Assembly: GCF_016859285.1 (NCBI RefSeq) | Contig: NC_053406.1 | Span: 7,867,001 to 7,931,000, forward strand | From: Xiphias gladius | Lineage: Eukaryota > Chordata > Actinopteri > Istiophoriformes > Xiphiidae | DNA length: 64,000 bases | Direction of reading: 5' to 3' | In this document: positions 54,270-64,000 of the stretch, piece after piece | How positions within the stretch are numbered: the first letter of the stretch is position 1 | How the letters are laid out: each line of letters starts with the position of its first letter | The notes under the pieces: model-generated | The model's input: only the letters and a program-made list of their open reading frames with translations | Database searches by the model: none | Told to the model about the DNA's origin: nothing | Position numbers and translations under genes: made by a program

Positions 54270-57200
54270 CAAGAAGTCACAGACTCATGATGGCTTTTGT
54301 TGTTTCATTTGAAAAACATGTTTAAGATTTCAGTTATCTGAGCTCTGTTGACATTAGCAACCTTATTGTGGTTAGTTTATGTTGATATTGCTTCCTAACT
54401 GAAGAGAAATACCATGCTTGGGATATGTAGAGATTATATGGCACTTAGAAATGCCTCACAATAGCAAACAATAACAAAACAGTCACGGAGATCACAGAAG
54501 ATTTGAAGTCACTCTAGACTCGAATAAATGATTAATGCGTTTTAGCTTTTCTCATATCTCTCATTAGTTCCTTATCCAATCCAAATTCTGTTACACAACC
54601 AGAGAGAGGAGATACAGGAGGATAAAACCTGCGGCCTTATATATACCCAGCGGGTATATAAGGAAACATGATTTAGCCATAATCAAACTGAGAGAATCCC
54701 TGTAGTCTCGACACAGCACCAGCCCTTTGTCTTGGTTCTATCTGATGGCACTATCATGCAGGTAAATTCCACAAACAGAGACAAACCATTGTAAATCAAA
54801 TGAGCGGGAATAAACTGGTTGATCCTCATCTAATGAGACCTGTCCAACTTAGGAGTCAGAATGTGATACCAGAGGAATTTATTGTACAAACTCTAGCTCT
54901 GTTTTTGTAATAGTTTTCCATTGATTCCTTATATGTTTCAAAAGCATCTGGATGACATATTTCACCAGATGTCACACAAGAAATGAACTATTTTAACAAT
55001 TCACATACGTTACGTTATGAATAAGATCTTTCTAAATTTTCCATTAGAAACAATTGAACACTAGATTAGTGCTAGTCAGGCTTGTTAACTTTGAAGTTAT
55101 TTTGGTCAAAAGGCTAAAGGCTGAACTAATAGAGTTGTAAGCCGGTTGGCAACAATATCACAAAGGTTATCACATCAACCTTGCTATTATGTGTGGAGCT
55201 TCTATATGCTTTATTCTCTGTATGGCGAAACTTTCTGATGGTTGACATTCATCCTCTTTCATTTTTTAGAGAACCCATCCCACTCAAGTGAATGGGAAAG
55301 TGGTCTCAGGCTTGTGGACCCAACCGTATGTTTTATTAAATGCCAACAAATCCCATGAAAAGACCAAAATCAGGAATTCAGTAGTTCATCTCTCCATGCT
55401 TTCTGACTTCCTCAGCCCGTCTGTGCCATTCGGTTCTACCGAAGACATTCATCTTTAAAAGTGGGTCACAAGTATATAGTTTTATGTTTAAAAAAAGGTT
55501 TGGTACTTTCCGGAAAATGCTGAGCACTGTACCTTTAAGCAAAGTGCATTTGTTGGTGACTATTTCCAAGAGCGGACTAATACACATTTGGTGCTCTCGT
55601 GAGCAGGACAATGTATGTCGGACTGACACAAAATTATCTACAGTGCCCTTGTTCATCATAATGTAGAAACGTGTCAACCAGTGCAACAGTGTGACTAACT
55701 GTTGTGTCAGGTTTTGGACAAAAATGGAGCTCTGTGGCACAGAGGACTAAGATAACAACCTTTGGATACACAGAAAATGCTTATTAGTGTGGTCAATTCC
55801 TTCTCGGTTTTGGTCGTTTTGTGGAATTTATTAACAATTAGGAAAAAAATAACATTATAGCATATCTGTGGCAATTACTGTACCACTGGTCAACAGATGG
55901 TGCTGTCTGTAGCATTTAAATATATTTCAGGACGCTATAAATCTTCAAAAAAGATTGTCTGTCTGGAACCTGAGACTTACTGGCTGTTGGCTAGTACTTA
56001 GCTGCTTAACTGTCATTCTTGCTATATTTAGTTTGAAACAGAGGCATTTTTATTGTTGGGTCACTTACAATTCAAGACGTGATTTTCTACCAGACATTTG
56101 TAGCCACCAAGAAAGATTTGTGGAAAGAATGTCTCAGATATTATAATTACATACTGTATTAGTGCATTTTATTGATTCAAGTAGGATTTATCAGCTCTTA
56201 CTCATCTTCCATAAACAGCCTTTAATTTGACACAACAGACATCATCAAATCAACACACTGTCACAGAAGAATTTTGTTGTACTAGAGTGTGTCTAATTTG
56301 ATTATTATAATAACCAGCATGGTGAGCGAACTCTATTTTGAGCTATGATGTTTGAGTAATTTTCCTGGCTGCCGGTTCAGTATCAGTAAGAAGTACACTA
56401 GAACAAGGAAGACTGACAACCCACATATTGACATTTACTTTTCTGTGCTCTTGCCTCCCACTACAGAATAAAATGGCAAGGTTTATTACACTGGACCTGT
56501 TTTTGTTTTTGTTTTTTTAATCGTATTTCAAAATTTAAGGTCCAGCGTAAAAATAGTTACCAATGAAATTAATTTTTCATTTGTGTTATTTTTATCTGAA
56601 TCCTTCAGGCAGATGCACATACAGTGTATGCTCCATTTGGTGCAACACACTGCTGTGTGTTACTGTTCAGAAAAGACCATTATTTGAGTAGCTGCCATTA
56701 GTGGAACCCATTCATTCTCATGCTATCAGTGGCTGATAAGCAGCTTAGTGGAGGGGTGGGGGAGATATTGAAAGTGGGTGCTTGCTTAGATAATGTGCCA
56801 GCTTCTCTTAGAAGTGTGAACCGCTGAGGCTGATAATGAAAAGCAGCTACTATCCAAAAGGTTCCAAATCAATTTACAGATGTGGGCACATTTAGAAGCA
56901 GGCAGTGAAAAGGAAAATAGGATGATTACTGGGGCTGTCTGAGCAGATGAGAGGAAGAGGTGAGTAAGCTCTACTTGACAGTTTTCTGACATTCAAGAAA
57001 AAGAAAATTTCTCAACTTATTGTAGCTGGCCACACATAAGTATTTTTCACATTACCATTTTGTAAAGCTGGTAAAATATATTCTATAATGAATGTATTCT
57101 ATAATAAAAGCAGGAAAGTTTCCAGTTTTTTCAATCAAAAAGAAGGAGTACAAGCAAAAATTAGTTCTTAAGTACACTGTTGTGAGCGGTCAGCAACACC

Positions 57201-58460
57201 ATGTGATGGGGATTGGGCCATGTTTCTTTTCCCTTCCATAGAGTTATCCTCGTTTCAGTGTTTGTTGTAGCTTTAGTGTTTTTTCGTTCTTTGTTTTTGA
57301 CAAACTTTTGAGTCATTTTTGCTCCAACTGTGCTCCTTCATCTGCCATGGACGCAATTAAATAAACCCACCAGGAACTGCAGTGAGTATACTAGTAGTTG
57401 CCTGCTGCCCCGTATTGGACAACAGTTCTGTATTTTCACGTTTTGGCCACAGGTCATAGAACATTTTACTTACAAACTTAATTGCTTTGGTATGGAGAAG
57501 TGGACACAACACTATGAATGCAGTGATGCGAACAATACAAGTGATAAAATGATAAGACAGGTTATAAGCATATACCCAGTTTCGGCATGTTACTTCAAAT
57601 ATATAATAGTAATTAATTGGAAATGACAGTGTTTTTTTTCTATATTGTTAATACAGTATCTATCCATAATAGCTATGACTGGCATAAAGACTTAACTTAC
57701 CTTACTCGACTACTGGATCTTAACGACCCATAACCTGGAGTTTTTCATATCCTGGACTTTAAAGAACTGTAAGGCTTTGGTTTTAGGTTCCGCATTTCCA
57801 CTATGTTTTACAAACCAGAGTGTTTCGGATGGTCTTTGGTTAAAAGGCGACACTGCTTCAGATATAGCCTACACCCTTAAAAAAATGAGTGAAAGAGATT
57901 TTACATGGGTTATACTGAGTTGAATGGAATTAGCACTGATGAGAGACGAGTGCTTCACATCTTCACACAGAGCCACAGTTTTTCCGACCTGATGGCAACC
58001 TGCTGTTTGCTGATCATACAAACTGGGTTGTCAGTCGAACAAACAGTAAATTAGAAAGCAGAGTCGATCAAACAACCCTTGTGTCCTTCAGTTTCCATTC
58101 ACTCTGACTCATTTGACAGACAGAGTTACTATAGTTCTGTCATTCGTAGACTATATTTGTGTTTTATTTGACCGTCAATTAGCTCCCGGTTCTGTGTCCT
58201 TACGGATGTGTATGACCTCCACAGAAACAGTCCAACTACAACAACAATGCTGAGACAGTATCACTGTACGTATTACATATTACAGTGTGACAGTACAATA
58301 AGGAACAGCTGTTGTAATGTGTAGATGATTTAACTGAGAGCCCTGTCAGGCTGCTCAGTCTCTCTAGTGACCATGTGGAGCAACACAGATAGAGGAGTGA
58401 GGAAGTACACATGTTCCTTTTCCAGCCATCTGGATTCACCTTGAAAGGTAAAGAAAAACA
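54270..58460. other. Gene-poor region
   Basis: No exon, RNA gene or intact transposon recognised. 56690-56960 is a complex, less AT-rich block without repeat character. Open frames, including 55378-55740 on the minus strand, show no domain features. Confidence 0.45.
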
Positions 58461-58464
58461 GTAA

Positions 58465-58567
<103 letters not shown>

Positions 58568-58569
58568 AT

Positions 58570-61500
58570 ACAGAAAAGGAGAGAACAGTCATCAAGATCT
58601 CCAAAATACTCACACACGCTTCATGTGTATTTATGATGTAGAGTATATCCAATGTTGTAAAGGTCAACTCATGTACTGTGCTTTCGTATATCATCTGAGT
58701 ATCAAAAAATCTTTTGTACCTATTGCAACCAAGACATTTCTGACACATTAGTAAATGCTCAGAGAAACGAATAACTGTAAAACCATGTACAACTGTTCAA
58801 TAAATGTGCATAAAACATATAATTCTAATTTATGTGAGTGCCAGAAATCATTAACTTGTGTTTTTCCCCCCAAAAATTACAACTTTTTCTGTCCCTTAAG
58901 CAGGTTATATAAGTGTAACTATGTATTTACACTAATGTGTGATGAATTTACATACAATAGTCCTCTAGTGAATCAGACATTAAAGTTTGAACTATTATCA
59001 CTAATGATGTGCAATTGTTGCAGATACAGACAAACAAAGACAGATCCACTTGGCACACATCCAAACAGAAATGCTAGAACACAGGAAAACATTAAATATT
59101 AGTTTAACTGTCCTCTGTATGATTTCAAATGTCAAGATTTAATGCACTGAATTTAAAAATTTAATTCAATTTATTTCCCCCACAGATCTTTGGCTTAATT
59201 GCTTAGAACTAAATAGAAATAGAAGGATAATTTTTCTGTCTCCATTCTCATTTTGTGGTTTCCAAAAATTACCCTTGAAACATATAATTGCCTCAGACTT
59301 AATACAAACTTAATGGGGTTAGAATTATTAAAAGCAGCCTCGGCCATACAGCTGTTAGCAAAATCTACAAAGTCAGACATTTATGTGAAACATGAATAAG
59401 TAGTACGATAAATAAAATTAACTTCAGTTTTTAATAAATCTGACAGGGACACATCTTCTGGGGGTGTTTACATTTCCTGCTGTGCCATCTAAATCTGTAA
59501 GAAAAGCCTTTTCACCAAGAGCTTAAAAAACATCACAGACAGGGAGTGTCAGGAAAGACTATTTTATGAACTGCAGTTTGTTTTAAAGCTTTGTGAGCAC
59601 CCTGATATAAAAAAAACTCCCTGTCCTGAACTGTCAGAGTTGGGGATATTAATCCTTTTGAAGGAAACTGGAAAAACTATACTACAATCTAGCGGCTCAT
59701 TCCTACTTTCATCTGTAACGCTCAAAAGACACTCTGTCCCTTCAGTTTGTCAAATCTGGCCAATGACCAAGTGTGCATCACAGCACGGTCATGCTCTACA
59801 GGTGAGAGCCCACTGGGTCATCTGGAGCGTTTTCTTCACCATCTTATCTGCCTAGCTTGCGTTATTTAGCAAAAACAATGAGCTTTGACTGTGACCTTTT
59901 AAGAGTTCGCCAACCCCTGCATTTCGTTTCTGACACAGCCGGCAGTGAAACCATCTATTTGACTCAAAGTACTCCTTTCCATTGTGCACCAGCCGATGTC
60001 TTTCTATCACAAATTAAACCCATCAAACAGCTAAGCTTTAAACTAATAGCCAATGATGACACACTTCAATGTTCTGTAATCTCTGGCAGCCAGTCTAATT
60101 TTGTATGTTTCCTCAGAGCGTTGTATTTGACATCTTGACATTTTGACAGTTTGACGTATGTGGCTGTCAACAATGTTGGGAATTTAAATTACACCATGCA
60201 GAGAGAAGTGTGCGTGGCTCATTTAATAACTTTGAAAATAAAAGTCAGAAAAATGATTTGCTTGTCCATCGTGTGAAATGTGGCGAAAATGTATTTACTG
60301 CCAAAAGCATGTTTGTATGGAAATGGATTACTGTGAATTTCAGAAAAGGAAGCCTCCAGCAAAAATTTCTATTTGCTTTTTTTAATACAAGGTGATACAA
60401 GATCTTGGAGGTGACTTTGAGCATATTTTAATAATTCACTCATAATGACAAATATTTGGCAGCTGGTGAGCCTTATTGAGAAACTAGTTTTGTTTACGGT
60501 TGGAACCTCGTTTATGGTCATTTATTTATCAAAGCAGTTGTGTTGATAAATGGAAGAAAGTCGCCAAACATAGTAAAAAATGCTTTTTTCTTAAGGAACA
60601 AAATGGTAAAATGTAGAACAAGTAGAAAATCAAGCAGAAACAAATAATTCAGAGTACCTATCTGTTCATAACACACTATATAAATTGTCCTCATTTGATT
60701 ACGCTGAGATTTTTTTGACTTTTGTTTTCAGAATATTGCATTCACTCTAAGAATACTGAAGAATGTAGACCACACGATATGCCAAAGTTTTGTTCTAAGG
60801 CAAGTCTTAAATGAACAAAAGAATTGAAATATGTCCTTTAGCTGTGAAGCCACAGGCTTGAGACCACTGGGGCTTCAGCCGGAGCCTGTTGATGCCTAAA
60901 GAGGCAAGCTAGCTCTCCTCCTTTTGCTGTAATAACCAGCTGTTGTTGATTGAACCACAGTGCCTGGAGGAGTGTGCAGGCAGATGCTCTGGTAACACAG
61001 AGAGTGACGAACACCGTCTGCCAGCATCTGTATCACCGCAAACGCATGCAGAGACGCACACTTTGACACACACAGTGACACACACTGCTCTCAGCTGGGA
61101 CAGTAATTGTCCACCAGATCAAATGAATGTGGACAGCTACTACAGAGGCTCATCAAGTGCACCTCTGTTCTTCCACTGTGGAGTACAAGGACCGGGTTGT
61201 TGTGCATCACTGAATGACACAGTATTGAGTGATCTGGAGAGGTTTGTTTGATTTTGATTTTAAGCTGCTTAATATGACTGAATGGAACATCTGCATTTTG
61301 GAGTATTTACATGCTTTTGAACCCGACTGTACAACCAAACTTGAAATTAGCTCTGTAATAATGTTGAACCATGTATCATCTCAAAATTTCAAATTTTAAT
61401 TTAGGTTGTGCATCCTAGATGCCGATACGCTGATTTGCTAAAGACAAAGAAAACTGGGGGGAAATATAAAGTCAATCACTGTGACCCTTTCACATATATG

Positions 61501-64000
61501 TGGAGGGCTATGAGCTCGGTTGACTTGAAAATATTAAGAGTGTTTCCTTTTGAACAAAACCATCAGCTGCTGGTTTACAATTTGGGTTTGCTAGCTGAGG
61601 ACTCAGATGAACGATCTTTGTAAAAATTCTCTTTGATACTGTGGTGATGCTTTTAGACTGTAAGATCAAAGATTGGTATACAGAGAGAGCATTGTAATTG
61701 CTGCCACACACTTAAATTAAACCAGTGGGTTATTTCAATGTTGAAAAAATTTCACCGCCGTGCAACGATGATGTAACAGGCACTTAAATCCCACAGTGTA
61801 GCAGTTAATCACCACTGGATTGTGTCCTTAAAGATGCATTAAGTAATTCTGACCACTCATAAAATCAAACTAACAGTTACTAACTACTACAACTAACTAA
61901 CAGTTGAAAACTCCACCTTTGAATTCTCAGTGATCTTGTGAAATTAAACACGAACAACGACTGATTTGTTGGCATTAGCTGAGACCAACGAACTGAAAGC
62001 TGCACAGAGCTGTAGAGTGGGGTGTTGATTCTAACTGGCATTGCTTTAACAACCCTTTCACATTAAAGGGGGGGAATTCAGGGGTTAATGTTGACATCAA
62101 AAGTATCACTTGATGGAACGTTAAGAGACATCTTACAGCACTAGATTGTCACTGACAGGGACAGCATTTGTGTCAAAAGCATTAAGGAAATCACAGTGTT
62201 GATGACTGACAGTTCAAATTAAACCATGAATTTAGTCATATCCTTGAAAATGTCTCTACTGCTTAGCAATATTAAATATCGAAACCTTAGTCCGGTAACA
62301 AATATTTGTATCACCTACTGAGTCACATTCACTGTGGAACTTGCTACTGTGTTTCGATTTTAATTGCCCTGGAGTCTTCTAACATTTTGTAATGCAACGC
62401 AGCAATATCCTCAGAACGGAAATGATAAATCTCATGGAAAAAGAAGAAATAAATAAAAATGAGGGTCGGCACCATTTTTAACTTGAATAACGTTCTGGCT
62501 GATAGCACAGTCCTGGTTTGTAGTCTCCATGATCAGGGACCATTGTTGATATGCACAAACTCATATAGATTCATTCATATAGATGCTATTGTACTGTACA
62601 TCAGTTAGTTAAATCCGTTAGCGGGTATTTCAAATAAGTAGATATCAATCCACTGATCATGCAACATTTATGTAACTTAACATGAAGTGGAACTATGAGT
62701 ACATTGTGAGTGAAGGTTTAATTATTACTATTATATGATGACAAAGAAATCCTTTTTGCAACATGACAGCAAACTTTAGTTGTACATCATTGCCAATTCA
62801 CTTATGTTACAATGCGTGGAATCTACCTTAAAAGTTATCAATATAATTAATCATTATTAAATTAAGACTTAATCATTAACAAATAATCATTACCGAATTA
62901 TCTATGACTGTTAAATTGCTGCACTGGACTGCTAGCAATCTTGTTGTACGAATGTATGATAAATCATTTGTCAGTACATTTGCTAAACATCTGTTTAATA
63001 GTTGAATCACAATACAGAAGCTATCCGTCGGTATATGAAACATATAGCTTTTTCTGGTTCTTTTTTGTAGTAATTGTACAAACATTTTGCAGCTCATTAC
63101 CGAAAGTGTCAGTGACTTCGTGTAATGATTTTCACTTCTTCACAATCAACAAATAGTTTGTCATGGTTCAAAAATCTAATTTTTACCTTGAATTGTGAGA
63201 TGTAATTGATTCATTTGTCAAATCCTTGTGTTCTTCAAGTCAAACATATTATGTGGCCTCTGTAATTGCCAGTCATGGTCATGGAGGTGACCTAGATTGT
63301 CCACTGAAGGCTTAGCCTGCCTTTGTGGCTTTGGATTAAACCCCGTATCCTTTCATTCTGACAAATTCAGCGTATCAGATGCTGCCATCATACAGTTTTA
63401 AGCCCTGCCAAGAAATATCCCAACACCAAATTCTCCATTTGATTTAAAAACACACACAGCAACCATTCTTCCAACATTTTTGACACTGCCTGGCTGAGTA
63501 TTTAAAAGAGGTCTTGAGCTGACTCATTATCTCTTTCTCTTGTGTATTTTATTATATTAAAATAATGTCATATTCATGATCAATTATCATTTATTTATTA
63601 TGGAAACCTGTACAGCTGGCTGGGCCATTACCATTTATGCAATACTTAAGTGTTGTGAATTGCATTTATGTGACTTTACATCACATCACATTTCTAGGAA
63701 TGTGTTTGAAAGTATATGTCATGTCTCACAAGGCTATGATGAAGGTGGAGGAAATTAAGGGCATTATCAGATCCAGTATCAGAGACAGAGCGTAATTGCA
63801 TGTTAACACCATCCGCTTCAGTCAGAGAAGAGATGTAATTGCTTTTACTTTGAGGATACCTCTGCGTTTGGGGGGAACCTCCAGAATGTACATTTTCAGG
63901 AATTAAGATAGCAGATTTCATCAACCCATCTAGCTGTCTTTATATGTCGAGCAGTTCCTCTGGAAAAATCTCTGCCACATCCTTGGACAGTTTCACCTAG
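58570..64000. other. Gene-poor region to the window edge
   Basis: No exon recognised. Complex blocks stand out at 59840-60210 and 63690-64000, the latter with two TAATTGC homeodomain-type motifs (63795, 63837). They could be conserved enhancers of a gene outside the window; this is inference. A possible second copy of the 42085 repeat starts at 61828. Confidence 0.4.
61828..61870. repeat. Candidate interspersed repeat end (copy 2)
   Basis: TTAAAGATGCATTAAGTAAT followed by CTGACCACT resembles the start of the sequence at 42085. Right boundary not defined. Confidence 0.35.

Overview
The window is vertebrate nuclear DNA, almost certainly from a ray-finned (teleost, probably percomorph) fish. 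The genes have many short GT-AG-bounded exons. The gene content is a matrix metalloproteinase (MMP) cluster next to a tbrg1-siae pair. The sequence between genes carries long CA microsatellites, a fish SINE tail motif and short inverted-repeat DNA transposons typical of percomorphs. The species cannot be named from sequence alone. All gene models were built by hand from splice sites, phase and family similarity.

Layout: (1) 1-2.4 kb, flank with a 120-bp CA array. (2) 3.2-6.4 kb, minus strand, an 11-exon collagenase-3 gene (mmp13-like). (3) 6.6-12.6 kb, a divergent intergenic region with foldbacks and a SINE tail. (4) 12.7-17.5 kb, plus strand, a complete 10-exon mmp20 (enamelysin)-like gene with an AP-1 site upstream. 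(5) 18.1-22.0 kb, plus strand, a decayed MMP pseudogene with at least nine recognisable exon remnants. (6) 22.7-23.2 kb, a hAT-like element with an 8-bp target duplication. (7) 24.05-27.64 kb, plus strand, a complete 11-exon MMP with a long Pro/Glu/Lys hinge (possibly mmp30; not certain). (8) 30.4-36.0 kb, plus strand, tbrg1, encoding an N-terminal HARE-HTH-like domain in front of the FYRN/FYRC nuclear protein. (9) 36.96-41.28 kb, minus strand, siae (sialate O-acetylesterase), tail-to-tail with tbrg1 as in human 11q24. (10) 41.5-64 kb, about 22 kb with no recognisable gene, holding microsatellites, decayed transposons, a diverged direct repeat and several blocks of complex sequence that may be conserved non-coding elements.

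The three intact MMPs are secreted zinc endopeptidases with the usual order: signal peptide, cysteine-switch propeptide, catalytic domain, hinge, four-blade hemopexin domain. They would act outside the cell on collagen and tooth or bone matrix. Tbrg1 is a nuclear growth regulator and siae a lysosomal or secreted esterase; neither is functionally linked to the MMPs. The most notable observations are the HARE-HTH extension of tbrg1, an extra propeptide intron shared by the two outer MMP genes but absent from the inner two, a GC-AG intron in mmp13, and the fossil fourth MMP.
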